A stretch of 64,000 nt of DNA from Acanthochlamys bracteata (Eukaryota; Streptophyta; Magnoliopsida; Pandanales; Velloziaceae): the NCBI GenBank assembly GCA_019914995.1, contig CM034138.1:3162001-3226000 (forward strand), written 5' to 3'. Positions 12,370-30,881 of this stretch are shown here, piece after piece. The notes beneath the pieces are model-generated. The model was not told the DNA's origin. It did no database searches and saw nothing but the letters and a program-made list of their open reading frames with translations. The translations under genes were made by a program, and so were the position numbers. Numbering within the stretch: position 1 is the first letter of the stretch; each line of letters begins with the position of its first letter.

Positions 12370-14239
12370 GTAATGGTTAAATTACCCGGTATTATATTTT
12401 CTTGTCTTCCTTCGAAAGCATTACGTCTTACAATTGGGGAATTTCTTTATGTATAACCACCATCCAATTGTTCAAAGCTACACTAGGATCACATTCACCT
12501 GCATCGTGTACTTGGCTAGACTTGGAATTATGCATGTCTGTGCTCACCTCCATCTAGCATGAATGTTCACAATTCAAGAATGCAGATTTAATTTGGTATA
12601 CATCTATCTTGTGAAATTGAAAAGTGAATAAATTTGATATTGTGAAATAGATTTTGGATTGATTCATATCTCTCACGCAGTTGAGAATTCAGCAGCAAAT
12701 AGTGCTTGTCGTCTTGGGGTTGCCGGTCCTTGAAAATTTCATGATTTGTGAGAAATTAGAATGTGTACTAGATCAATGCAGGTTATTGTGTTTGATTTTT
12801 TGAAAGCATCGGACATCTGCCATGTTACATGTGATGAAGAATGCACATGGCGAATCATTTGGATTGCAAACTTAGAGTTTATTAAACCATAGTTATAAAA
12901 ATCGAACCGGACGTAGACCCGGATTACTGTTCGGATCGACAGGTTGCAGGTCGATCCGGCAGGTTAATTGATTGAATCGTCGGGTCAACTAGTTTGTGTT
13001 GTGATGAAGTTCAGACAGCACACAGCAAAACTGCAATCTATAATTCATACAGCAAGATTCATTTTCAGACAGCACAATGTAAGAAAAAAAATTTGTAAAC
13101 CGGGTTGACTAGAATTGGTACCTATGGTAGCCAAGATTAGATTGATCCAATATTATTTCTTTAGAAAAAAATTTAAAAGCACCCGCAAATATTCCCATAG
13201 TAAGCATATATTTTACGTTGATGTTCTAAGATATGAGATACATAATTTTCTTAAGAAAAAAGAAAAATCCTATTAAAATGCACTTTCGTATTCATTAGAG
13301 GATCATTAAGTGGTTGCTTAAATCTTAATAATCAAATATCAATGTCTAGAATCTTTAATACAGAATAATAAAACATAAGCAACAATTATTGATTGTAGCA
13401 TATCTTAGCCAGACTAGCTATACTTAACTAAAGGCATGTTTATCAAACCTATAAACTGAGTTTCTAAAATAGAATTCATAAAAATAAGTTTGATAAAAAA
13501 TAAAATTTACAATGAGTTAATTTACTTTGTATTAAAAATAAATTTGAAAGTACAATTTTTACTTTAAAATTTGAATCCTGAAAATGAATTCTTTGACCAA
13601 ACAAATTGAGTTTAATTTTTGTGTTTATTTTAAAAGTGAGGTAGATGTAGAGTTTAAAGAAAAAGTGAGTATATTGGCTTGATAAACATGCCCCAAACAA
13701 AAGCACCATATCTTTTCTCGGATATAATCTCATTCAATTTACACACTATCAAACACCATTGATAGAAGAATAATTTTCACAAAGAAAATTTTCATTAATA
13801 GATTTTCAAGATTTGCGAAAACATTGATTGATAAAAATTTACAGAGATCATACCTGCCTGAATAACAGGGACATATTACCAATGTGGAACTAAAAGGAAT
13901 GAAGAACAAGCCTTCCCAAATTACACCAATCAAAACGTCACATACTATCTTAACGAAAGCGACCACCAGCTAGATGTTCCCATATTCATATGGCGCTCTA
14001 AAATTCTAGGACGTTAAACCAGGAAAGACATGTCAACCATATGATAAACAACAAGAACAACAATCACTGAAATTTATCAGGAACAATGAGCAATAAGTAC
14101 TGGTGACCTACCAGTAATATGCTGGCTCCAAGCTTTGACCAGCAGCACAACCCCTCGTTCCAAACTTTTTGAAGATCGGAATTTGTTCTTCTAGCTTCGA
14201 TAGTGAATCCATCAATAGAACTTCAGCCCGAATCAAACG
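12370..14239. other. intergenic, with possible further hAT-like relic
   Basis: From about 12890 to 13145 the sequence is rich in GATCGAACCGG, GGTCGATCC and GGGTCAACTAG words like the ends of the element at 10400, so it may be another short relic. It contains a direct repeat of CAGACAGCACA (about 13014 and 13066). A separate short inverted-repeat element lies at 13433-13692. The last few hundred bases are probably the 3' UTR of the GSK3-like gene. Confidence 0.4.
13433..13692. repeat. short inverted-repeat element (MITE), about 260 bp
   Basis: The ends are GGCATGTTTATCAAACC (left) and GGCATGTTTATCAAGCC (right, inward). The interior is AT-rich without a gene. A clear target duplication was not found. 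A diverged copy may lie at about 44015-44231. Confidence 0.6.
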
Positions 14240-19182
<4,943 letters not shown>

Positions 19183-20823
19183 GATGGTTGGTAGGGAAGA
19201 AGAAGGCAGCGGTGTCTCACACCACCACCACCATCTCTTCTTCTTCCCATTTCTGAAAAACAAAATTCAATTAATTAAAACGTTTTGCCCCTTTATTATC
19301 TTTCAAGTTTTTACCCTTATTAACAATCTACTAATTACTATAATTAATTTTCACCCTTATTAACTTGTCCGTCTTGTCTGTTAGATTAGGCGATGATAAT
19401 AGTTAAGTTTAATTATGAAATCATGGTTCCATTGGTTAATTCAGAACAAATGATATGAATTTTTTCCGAACATTTTTCACCTTAGTAAACCAATATAATA
19501 ATTTTCATATATCGGTCCTCCTTGAATGAAGAGCTTCGCAACAGCTATAATTTTTCCGGCACTCTGGAACCTTGAGTCGCATAATATTTATATACATATT
19601 TATTGTATAGGTTTCAGTATCATTGAGGGGGAGTTTTATTAAAAATTTTAGAAAATTAATTTTTTATTCATATTTTTTAATATATTTTTTATAAATAGTT
19701 AAAATCTTATGTAAAAAAATTTTATTATTTATTTTTATAATTTTTATATTAAAAAATAAAAATATTTCGTTTTAGAAAATTTTATATTAAAAACTCTTCC
19801 AAAATATTCCCGATATGAATTAGATTTAAAATATCTTCATGACAAATAAAGTTTCGTTTTAAAAATTATTTAATTAAAAAAACTTTTTTTAAAATAAATT
19901 TTATTTTTTTATTTAAAATAAAATTATATAATATAATAATTGTATAATACGTAATAATTATGCGTTTATAATTTTAGCAATTTATATAATTATAAGTTAA
20001 AAAAATTAATTATTTAAATAATAAGTCTAAAGTCCAAAAGTGCCATAATTGTTGAGGTTGAATTTTTTAAGCGAGTTTGAAGATCCTTTCTTTCTTTATC
20101 TTTTTTTCTTCATTCGTAAAATAAATTAATCTTTATGTCACTTTCCAAAAGCATCGCATTTAGAAAAATTGTTGGCAAAAAGATAAAAGTCATGGCCCAT
20201 TCATTCATTCCATCGTGGAAAAAGGAATCAATAAAACTTTTTATAAGTTCTCATAAGAAAGACCGGTCCTTTTCAATAAATAAAATTAACACTTCCAGTT
20301 TGGCTACGATGTAGAGTTCTTGCGAAGGCATTCTACGCCAGATTCCCTTCTGATTCAACATTAACATAAAAGTTCGTAAATACCCTAGCAACTTAGAGAG
20401 TGTTTAAAAATACTTTTAAAAACTATTTTTTAAAATAAAAAATATTTTTATTTTATTTTAATAAATAATTTTATTATTTTAATCTAAAAAGTTTTACTAT
20501 ATAAAAATTTTCATACTTTCTAAATTTTTAATAAATTCTATAGAATATGATAAAAAATTTATTGAAAATATAAAATAAAAAATTTGTAAAATACTTTTGG
20601 AGAACACTTAGCCAAAAGCACCCTAAAACACCAAAACTGAAAGTCTGGAGTGATAGATTAGTGGGCTACATTAAGGTCGAACTATATGCCAAAAGCAAGT
20701 ATCCGAGCAAGGCAAAAAGAACAGCAGATACTTTAACACATCATTGTGCCGCTCTAGTCCATAAAAAGCACGACCCAACCTTGAGTTTAGTTAAAAACTT
20801 CAGAACGATTGAGGTCTTCGGAT
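19183..20823. other. intergenic with two AT-rich MITE copies
   Basis: The promoter of the GSK3-like gene should lie at its left part. Copies of the roughly 200-bp AT-rich family are visible at about 19620-19800 and 20408-20602; the second is bordered by GAGAGTGTTTAAA and an inverted GTGTTCTCC-type end with TTA on both sides. The last 150 bases may be the 3' UTR of the kinase gene to the right. Confidence 0.5.
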
Positions 20824-23800
20824 TCATGAGCTAAGTCTACCCGATTCTGCTGGTACTAGAGGCTTTGGATCATGAAAGCTTGAAGAACTCCCCACCTTCG
20901 AGGCCATTGACTTCTGCCTCACAAGAGGGACCAGGGACTGTACTACATCAGCCATCAAAGGCCGGTAATCAGCCTCAGGTTGGACACACATTGCTGCAAT
21001 AGCTGCCACTTGAACTACGTCTTTCATAGAATATTTCCCATCCATTGCTGGATCCATTATCTGGACGACCTTCTCTCTGTCAGTAAGCTGAGGCAGAGCC
21101 TACAAGAATACCAAACAAAGAAGAAAATCAAGAAGTTAGAATGTACTGCACGAAAGGTAAAGTGTAAATAAACATGCAACTTCTATAGTTGCCATCAGGT
21201 AAACCAGTAAATTTAGATCTACTAAAACCATGATTGCAACTGACACAACATATGATGACTGCTCAGAATTGTTTCTAGATTATAAATAACCATACTCGCT
21301 GGAAAAATCCATGATTTGTAACATGTAAAAGAAAAAAGGTTCGGCATGAAGATGGAGAGACTCATCGTAGGACAATTATCGAGTCAGCAAGCAGTATATG
21401 TAGTGTTAATCCAGGAATAAGGACAGCCATTTGTTAGTATAGTTTGTTTGGCCTATTCAGAACCTTGTGCTTGAAAAAGATTATCCTAATTTCCAGAAAC
21501 TCAACACCTCCTGTTCTGAGCTTGTTCTGAACTCTCTGATCACGGGTTTCTTACCCATAACAAGCTAATCAATTAGCAGTTTTTTAATACAATCTTAGCT
21601 TCCACACTTTCGCGAGAAATGGCATGCAGTCGAGCAATAGGTGAGATATTTTCTCTTTCCTTTCCAATTAGCGATTTAACGCCTGACCTCTTTAAACAAC
21701 TGCAAGCGACTGTTTCAAACCCCTAAAGTTTTCCTATATTACAAGCAGTTGAAGTATGATTCATTACCCAGGATACAAGCACGCCTTCACCAGGAGGTCG
21801 CCTCATGTCGACTGGTACCCTGCCGGTAAGAAGCTCCAAGAGAACAACACCATAACTATATACATCTGATTTGGTTGTTAAATGCCCTGTTAATGCATAT
21901 CTGTATGATAATGTTAAGAGAGGTGAAGTAACAAAAAAACAAAAAGGCAAGAAACTTTCACGTAAGGGGCATGCTAGTAGCTTTCTCAGCACCATTTCCA
22001 CTTAAGAATACAACAGGCAATCACATTTTAGCAAGATGAAAATCTAGCTGCCGTAACCTATAGGCAAGAGTAATATTACTTACTCTGGAGCAACATATCC
22101 TTGTGTGCCTAGAACCCGGGTAGATACATGTCCACCAGCTTTTTCAGAACCAAGCTTTGCTAACCCAAAATCGGATACCTTGGCATGGAAATTTCTATCT
22201 AAGAGAATATTGCTGCTCTTGAAATCTCTATGTATTACTGGAGGATTTACATGCTCGTGCAGATACTCTAGACCTTTGGCAGCTTCGAGGGCTATTCTCA
22301 TTCTTGCATCCCAGTCCAATTTTGATCTACCTGAAAGTTCAATTAAGCCAATAATATTGAAAGAAACCAGTCAACAGATGCTCTGATATTTAAACAGATG
22401 GCCATAACTTGAGAAAGAAATAGCAACCAAGATTCTCAGTGATGTTAGCAACTCCAGCAAACGTTAAAGCTTAAGTCAAAACTGGATGGACCTTACTGAT
22501 TCTGCAACATATCTAGTTTGCCTGTAAAGTGAAAATGCTCACTATGGTTCCAATAGAACCACAAATCATCTGTGCAACCTACGTTCTTCTGAAGGAGAAT
22601 ACACTCATCAATCTATTGTCATTTGTCATAGCTATGATACTGGCTACTGTTTCTTTATAGATAATCCGTACATATATGTCAGAAATTTATGTAGTATGCA
22701 TGCATAAATATCTATAAGCACAAAAATAGGCAGTCCAAGTCTGAAGAAGGGAAATAAGAAGATATGCTGGTAACGTACTATAAAACTATTTAATGTCTAG
22801 CCAAGTTGCAAGCTGTCCTTAAAATTATGCACATGAAATGAAATCTCTGAGCTCTCATGGAGCAGCATTAGATCTAAATTACATTACATGTAGAGTATAT
22901 AAACAGGTTTCTCCTTGACCGAAATGTACCATTAAACTCTATACTCCTCCTAAAGCAACAAACTATGTATACAAAAGGCAGCTTAAGAAAATATTCATTT
23001 TCAGTTGTCAGCTAGTCTTTATCTACTATAACCCTCAAAATCTTTCCATTCATAGAAACCTATCAAGAACATTGACGCCAGTCCGTGTACAATCACTTGA
23101 AGCTAAACTCCACAAGAAACAATGACAAGCCCATGAACCATAGATTAAAAAAAGGTCCAATCGCCAATACCTCCAGCAGGGTAGAGGTGCTCCTGCAGTC
23201 CACCGTTTGCCATGAACTCATAAACCAATAGCCTGTGGCCTCCATCTGAGCAGTAGCCTATCAACCCTAGCAAGTATGGCGACCTCAACTGTGTCAACAG
23301 CTCCACCTACACAGAGAAAAAGGCAAAAATATAATATAACCATTAATTAAAATGGTAAATTTGAAAAAATGAACAATTAACAAGACCATACATTTTATAG
23401 GTGGGTACAAAGCAAATCAACAAAGTTTAATTTAAAATGGCTAGGTGAATGAAAGAACAAGTAAATTAGCATCTAAGCATTTACCTCCATATCAAACTCC
23501 TCTTGACCCTGTCTTCCAGGTCGGTCCATAAGCTTAACAGCAATCTTCAATCCATTCGGAAGAACTCCTCTATAAACAGAACCAAAGCTTCCATGTCCGA
23601 CCACGCTAGCCTTCCCAAACCCTCCGGTAGCAGCGTGCAGCTGCTTGAAAGTGAACACCTGCACTCCGGCACCTCTCTCACACACCACCGGCGTCGGGCC
23701 TTTCTTCTCCTCTTTCCCTTCCTCCCCATTTTTCCCCTCTATCAAGCACAAGAATACCATGACAATCAAATTAAGTCAACAACAAACTGGAAAAAAAATT

Positions 23801-24009
23801 AGAGAGAGATAGATAGGTAGAGAGAGAGAGAGAGAGAAATTGATACTGGTTATTGGAAGGGAGCGGCGAAGAAGGGAGAGCTTGGAGCGGATGTAGCAGT
23901 AGTAGCTAAAGGCGACGAGTAGAGAAGAGAAAGCGAGTACGGCGAGAACAATGATGACAACCAGAGCAACGCCGGCATCCCGTCGCTCAATGCCGTTCAC
24001 CATCGCCAT
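20824..24009 (-). CDS. membrane-anchored receptor-like cytoplasmic-type kinase
   Basis: Predicted 402-residue serine/threonine kinase in six exons: 24009-23847, 23738-23485, 23306-23171, 22330-22084, 21900-21768, 21099-20824. Splice phases are consistent throughout. Residues about 12-40 ([21 protein letters not shown]) form one membrane segment with almost no extracellular part. A charged linker follows, then the kinase domain: [44 protein letters not shown] (RD type), [49 protein letters not shown]. The tail is basic and serine-rich. The best resemblance is to Arabidopsis kinases of the At3g58690 type, close to the PBL/RLCK VII group and often of unknown substrate. All catalytic residues are present, so activity is expected. 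A GA microsatellite lies in the first intron (about 23818-23840). Confidence 0.9.
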
Positions 24010-26554
24010 CGATTGAAAACCAAAACCCTACTTGATCAATATGCGATTGAGGCAGCTGGAGAAATGGGAGAGTGGTGGTGGTGGTGATGTTGGGATTCGG
24101 GCGGAGAAGAAAAAACAAGTAGAGAGTTGATTGGACAGGACAGTATTAAGAATATGAACAAAGATTTTAGAAACAGACAAGAGTTGCTCTGCGTCTGCCT
24201 GAACGAACGAAGGTGCTGTTTGAAGTAATTATAAAATAATTTTTAAAATAAAAAAAATTATTTATTTAAATAAATAAGTTTTTAATTTTTTAATTTTAAA
24301 AAATATAAAAATATTTTATTATTATTTTATATTTTTAAAATGTTAATATATTATTTTAAATTATTAAAAATATTTAAAAATATAATTAGAAAATAAAAAG
24401 TCAAACAGTCCCCAAGTACTGCGAAGCTGAAGGCTTCAAACACGGGACTTGTCGGGGCTTCTTGTTATTTTGCTTACTTTCTGTTGACAGTGTTGCTCAC
24501 AAGCCAAACAATTTAATTAATAATTCCTCGCATGTGCATCTGCTGCTGTACTTTGCGCGCGTGTTCTAAAATTCCGAATTTTATTTTTCGTCCGGTTCAA
24601 ATTAATTTATATATTTTTATATTTATAAATTAATTTTTATTTAGGTATAATTTCACTTTTTCGAAACTTTTAATCTAAATTTTAATTTTATATATTCTAT
24701 TCTTTAAAACATCGTCAAAGCTATCAATATATTGAAGCACGAAGGCATTGTAATCCCGATTCTCAATATTGAACTTCAATTCCAAGCATTTATAAATTCA
24801 TTTTTATAAATTTTTTTTTAAATATTTAAAACACGTCTTGGTAGTTGTATAATACAGCTATACACAATACATATATATAACAGTTTTGGCACTGCAGTTA
24901 CATGTGATAATATATAATTTCACATACGAATCTGATTTGACTCATTAAGTCAGATTCAAATTTAACGTTAGTTAGATTCAGATCTAACTTTGAATTACCA
25001 AATTCGTGTGGAAACTTAAATGTGATTTGATTCAAAATTATCTATTTAAAAAATTTTAAACAAATTTGAATTGATTTAAAATTATAAAATATTTTTTAAT
25101 TTATAAAAATTTATTTCAAAACACTAAAACAAAAAATGTGTCTGTAAAAATTTTTGTACTTAACACATGTTAATACATACCACCATAATAAATTGAACCC
25201 ACTCCCCAGCACACCTGAATAATATGCAATCATGTGAAAGACAGACAACAATATAGGGGGGTGTTTTGATTCAGTTTTTTTTTTAATATATTTTTTAATT
25301 TTTAATTTTATATTTTTTAATAAATATTTTATAATTATTTAAAATTTTAAAAATATAAAAAATTTTACAGATCTTTTTATTATATATTTTTATTATTTTT
25401 TTAAATAAAAAATAATACTATTTAAAAAAAATAAAAATTTTTTATTTTAAAAAAATTCTATTTAATAAATAATCGCAAACGCACCCAGCTAGTCTTTCAC
25501 TCCACCGGGACGTTTGACATTAAGTTTGAAATGCTTATCACTCCAAATACATCTTTTATATTTCTCTCAAAAAAAAGTTTATAGTATTTTATATATTTTT
25601 CTGAAAATTTTAAAAAATAAAAACAACATATAGCATAAAAATATATATATATATTATTATTTAAAATAAAAACATAAGCTTATTTTTAGAAAATATCATA
25701 ATTATATTGATTTAGAAAAAATTTATTTTGTAAACATTTTAATCAATATGTATATTTATAATTTAATTAAATATTTATATTATATATTTATATATATCAA
25801 ATGTGGATTCTAATTTAATCGATAATAATTTATTCAATTTAGAATCAATTTATTTAATAATTAAAATTTTAATATACATACATATAACGGAAAATTAACA
25901 TTTACTATCTAAACAAATTCTTAAAATTAACTTCAAACTATAAAATAATTCTCAAAAACACAACTTAATTAAAGTAACCAGAAAAAAAAATCATTTTACC
26001 ACGCGTTCAATTTTTAAAACTTGCGATATCGTTACCACAAATGTATGTTTTATTAATGGAGAAAAAGGAAAACTAAAATTCCTACAACCATCAATCATTA
26101 TTCCGAACGAGTGGAAAGCCAAGCCAAACATTTCTTGATTTACAAAGCCATAGAACACTTATATCTGCATACATTTTAATAGAAAATTTCAACCTATTCA
26201 TTCATGTTGAAAAAAGTAATTGCGTCGACTTTCAATACTGAATGTTTTGTGGTATTTCAAAGAAAGCTGTTCATCACTCTTGACAACTTGCAAGAGAGAT
26301 GCATTATGCTATCATATGCTTTTTGATTTTGTAAGTGCAAATTCTAAAAAAACATTACATGGACGACGAAAAAGATATATTTATTATCTGGGCGAAAAAG
26401 AATTAACTATTTCGCTAGATTGGTTTCTGCATGTACAACAACAATAAACTTAGACAGCCCTTCAAAAAATTTTAAGAAACTATTCTTATGCCTGGCTCAA
26501 TAATCTGAGTCTTTTAAAGTCTCTCTTTTAGTCCTCCTTCCACTTCTGTTACTG
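24010..26554. other. intergenic with AT-rich MITEs
   Basis: The kinase promoter lies at the left. AT-rich family copies occur at about 24215-24408 (GGTGCTGTTTGAAG on the left, AAGTCAAACAGTCCCC on the right) and 25258-25490 (GGGGTGTTTTGATTC and CGCAAACGCACCC). Further AT-rich sequence fills 25560-25900. No gene seen. Confidence 0.5.
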
Positions 26555-29500
26555 TTATGATGGTGGAAAGAACCGGTTTAGGTTGAAAGGTAGGGTGTAG
26601 AACTCCTCATTCCTGTTATCTCCCTTGAACGTTCTGAATCTGACCCACCATGGCATTCCTCTATCTCTTGCAGAATCCTTGAATTCAAGAGTGTTGTCAA
26701 GGAACACCGCCACAATTAATGCTACTGCTGGTGAGGAGGAGAAGATTGTATTCAGCCAGTCGTTGAACTGAATTCAAGATTCACAATATAAAGAAGTTAG
26801 TGAACCAAATAAGAGTACACTTGCAGTTGTAGTGAGCTATAGGAATAAAAGATTGGTAAGAACCAACCCATCCAGCTCTGGTGTGGGCAGGAGGGTGACC
26901 GGCACTGAGATCATAGGTGTAGAAGTATTGTGGGATGGAGAGTCCTAGAAAGATGGAGACACCAGTGATGAAGAGGTTGCGCATGGAGTTCATGTTAGTG
27001 AACTGCAGGAACGAGAGACCCACAGCCGCTGCAGCGATAATGCATGCAAGTCGAAGTAAATTATAGCTTTTCAAAAACTTCATTACTGAAAGCTAGAGAA
27101 GAGTTCCAGGAGGTCGTACCCACAAGCCCGAAGAGAACACAGTACACAGCGGCAAAGATAGGGAGAGGTATTGAGGCAAAGAGTGCTCCAAATTTTCCTG
27201 TTTAGACACAAAATACATAGGTAAGGTACACGAACAACCAGCAAAAGATGATGCTAATAGTTAGAGGCTGTAGGAAGACTAACCCAAGATGGCAAAGAAT
27301 ATCATAAAACCAGATGATATCTGGACAACCCTGCGGCTTCCAACTCTTGTTGTTCCTAGAAGCCCAACATTTTCTCTGTACTCATAATGAAAGAGGTCAG
27401 CTAAGTCCCTTAGATTACCTTGCTGAGGCGTCGTTCGGGGTTGCTTAAAATAAGGTGCTTCTTTAAAAAATGAGCTTTTTTAAAAAAAGTTTTTGACAAA
27501 CGAGCTTGTCGTTTTTTAGCTTTAAAAAAATAGTTATACATATCAAGAGTCAATTACGTACAATCATCCATATTTTCAAATTTTAGAAAACTTTTTCTAG
27601 ACTAGTTAGAAGGTTTTTTGAGAAACAAAAAGTTGAGATGAAGATACAGAAGCATTCCAACCACAACCCCAAATGACCACTGAATATGAATAGTAATACA
27701 GTTAGGAGTATGTATATAACTCACATTGAAACAGTAGAACCTGTAAGAGTGCCAAAGAGGCCATCCAGCAAAATTCCTAATCCCTGTTTCTCATGAAAGC
27801 AAGAAAATCATCAAGGCAAAGATGCCAAACTGCAGGAAGTAGATAATTTTATAAGATGAAGCTTATGGAGTCACCTGCCAACCTATCCCTCGGCTAAGCA
27901 CATGGGCCGGAGGTGGTGTTGCACTTGCAAGACGAGCTGCAGCTTTGTAAGCTCCGGTAGACTGAATCACTAAATATATTCAGTTTACTAGGAACTTTTT
28001 GAACATCACTGAAAGTAGATAAATATATTATCTACGATTTCACCTCAATTAGTGATACCACAACTGCAGCCATCATCCCGAATGAATGACCAGCATCAAA
28101 AGTCGGTGCACCCCATTGCAAGGGGTATGGAATTTTTATCCTGAAACCAGATAGCAAATTTGATGAATTTTCAGAAATGATGAGGAATAGAATTTAATTA
28201 AGAAAGGAACAAAAGAAAAGAGAAATGTAGAGTCTAACAAGTATAATAAATACCAAGGAGCAGTTGAGATGAGGTTGGCACGGTCAGCACGACAGTGCAT
28301 TTGAGTGCGCAAGGGGCGGTTCTTATATGCACCACCAACAGTCAAGACGTATGCATAAAGCCAGATGACAGCTGTGGATGCAAGCAGAGCAAACCTCTCC
28401 AGTATAGGTACAGATTTTATTTGTATATGCTTCAGATACTACCAGCAAGGAACGGAAAACAATTAGATTCTGTACTTATATACTTGTAGAAGGTAGTATA
28501 TGGACGTTAAGAGAATTTTCTTCAAATTGATTGTACCTGGGATAATGCAACAAACAAAATAAGCATAGGAATTCCAATCTCAACGCATTCACCAGCCTGG
28601 TAATACGTGAAAGAAATTTTTGGGATAAGAGCTCACTTTGCAAAAGAAAACAAATTTATATTTGATACTCTTGTTTTCCAGTTTATGTTTTAGTAATGAA
28701 CATTGTAATCTTATTCACAGCATAATTAAGAATAAAGAATGCAAAAAGATGGCATATGACTAGTTGACACTGTTAGTTTTTTTTCCCCTAATATTTTGTT
28801 GACTTGTTTACCAAATCTGTGTTAACAATGAGAGCAATACATAAGAAGATATCCTTTTTTCTTTTTAAGACTTAGAGGTAGCAGTAACAGCAGTATACCA
28901 CTGGGAATCCCCTGTTGAGAAGCCCAAATCCAACCAGTGCGACCACTGGCGTCATACCCAAAGGACTGAAGAATCTGAACAAAATAATAAAATTAATATC
29001 CAGCTGAAAGTCATGCGTTACAAGCTACCTGTCATACTTCTCTATGTACAATGCACAAGAAGTAGCTTAGCTTCACAGTCATGGAAGGCTATTCACAAAC
29101 CATCAAGCTAGCAGATGATTTTGGATCAGAAGCCTGAACAACATTCAAGGGCTTTTAACATAATTTAATACGAATGGTATTTTGATTGAGTCCCGCACTA
29201 GATTAGACATAAGTAATACCAGCTAAGTTACAATGAAGATAGTGTGAACCTGGAGCAAATTCCCCACAGTTGGCTGTAGCCAAGAATAATCTGGATACTT
29301 GATGAAACAATCAGTGCACCTTGTGTAGCTCTCATGGTTGCCAGGAATCTCTGTCATGTATTCACTAAGTTTAGCATTTGGAATAAGTTATAGAGAACAA
29401 GTGCCCCAACAAAATGTACCAACAAAATGTAAATAAACGCTGTACATAATTCGGAGGTGATTACATGCAAAAAGTGAACTAGTTTTCACTCACTTGATGA

Positions 29501-30881
29501 TTGTCAGTTATGGCTGCTATCTTTGGATCTCGGATAATGGACATTATTGGAACTATAAATGCGAAGGACCCCCCGAGAACAGTCGGCAGGCGAGTGCCAA
29601 AAAGCGTTTGCAACAAAGTGTTAATCCCTCCAACAAACAGTAATGTCTGGATAACTCTCGCCTTATCACCCTGTACCATCCCCATATTGAGAGCACATTA
29701 CATAAAAGTTCAAGAAACATCTTAGCTGCAAACAAATATCTATGACAATAATAACATATTTAAGGCTCATGAAGATTGCTTAGCAATTTCAAAATCAAAC
29801 TCCACCAAAAGAGCTCATGAAGTTTTTTCATTGAGTTTTTGCTAGAAATTAAAGTCTAACTAAACATGAGCAACATGGCTGAGAATCAGACTGTTGCATT
29901 TGCATTGGACCAAAGTAAAGCAGGACAGTTTGGTCAAATAAGCATTACAACCTTTTCTCAATATGATTACTATACCCAGCAGCAAGTGTCTCTTTCACGG
30001 ATAGAATAAAATATGAAGATGGCATCCTTGCAAGTGGTAGTGCAACTTAATAGTAGAGGACCTATCCAACAATTTAATCAGTCAACACAAGAATACAAAT
30101 AAACAATCAATCCCTTCATTCCTCATATGCCACCTGATCTTCCAATGTTTCCTACCTCGTTTCATTGCACGATTTCATGCTTCTTGAATAAGTTCATGAA
30201 GTAAATAAGAAAAGAGATAACAAATCAAACTAAAAGGAAACAGAAAGTGAACTAGAAAAGAGTTGATCACATTGAATTCAGCAAATTTCCGAAAGGCAAA
30301 CGAAATGAATCTCACATCGTCTCCACCCATGTATGGTACAAGAATGGTGGTGATCATCACTGCAGTTCCCAGAGATAGTATGTAATGCTGGAACCCAAGG
30401 AGAACTGCTTCTCCTGCAACACAATAGAAAACCAATACAAGCTCATACTTAAAGCTTCACCTCAAAGACAAGACAAAAGTGAATTTATTTTCTATCTGAA
30501 AAATAAAAACAATACAATCACCAAAAAATCCTAATTTAAAGCTCAATGATTGTAAAGAAAGAAAAAAAAAAAGAACTCATGATTTCCCATAAAAAACACC
30601 AAAAACATTTTAATTGAACGAAAGCTCAAAACTTCGCATCACAAACCAAACACTTAAACCCCGAAACAAATTCGTCAAAAAAGCTCACTCCTTTGCATCA
30701 AAAACACATGAATAACAAATAAAAACCCAACAATAATCACACATTTCTTAACCATTTGTTAAAAGAAACGAATCCAAGGTAAAGACAGACCCCAAGATGG
30801 GTTTGAATCGATGCAGTACTCAAATCCTTGCAGTTGGTCCATTGGTGGATGAATCATTTCTTCCAGCTTGAACTCCGCCAT
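26555..30881 (-). CDS. nucleobase-ascorbate transporter (NAT/NCS2 family)
   Basis: Integral membrane transporter for purines, uracil or related compounds. Fourteen exons: 30881-30791, 30413-30316, 29670-29494, 29350-29250, 28974-28899, 28596-28537, 28438-28254, 28140-28044, 27961-27875, 27783-27725, 27375-27284, 27197-27120, 27028-26868, 26767-26555. All borders are GT-AG, phases match, and the product is 524 residues, normal for the family. Landmarks: [17 protein letters not shown] start, [76 protein letters not shown], the NAT signature [18 protein letters not shown], and the C-terminus [15 protein letters not shown] through [15 protein letters not shown]. The closest resemblance by eye is the Arabidopsis NAT1/2/3 clade. 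A GA tract lies upstream at about 31067-31081. One intron hosts a small MITE. Confidence 0.95.
27431..27676. mobile_element. short inverted-repeat element inside an intron of the NAT gene
   Basis: The intron between exons 10 and 11 is larger than its neighbours and carries an insert with ends CGTTCGGGGTTGCTT (left) and CATTTGGGGTTGTGG (right, inward). The interior contains GAGCTTTTTTAAAAAAAG-like sequence. No ORF; the target duplication is unclear. Confidence 0.5.

Noticed and set aside
12890-13145. Possible additional hAT-like element
   Set aside because: Subterminal-like words are present but I could not define both ends or a duplication, so it is only mentioned in the intergenic entry.
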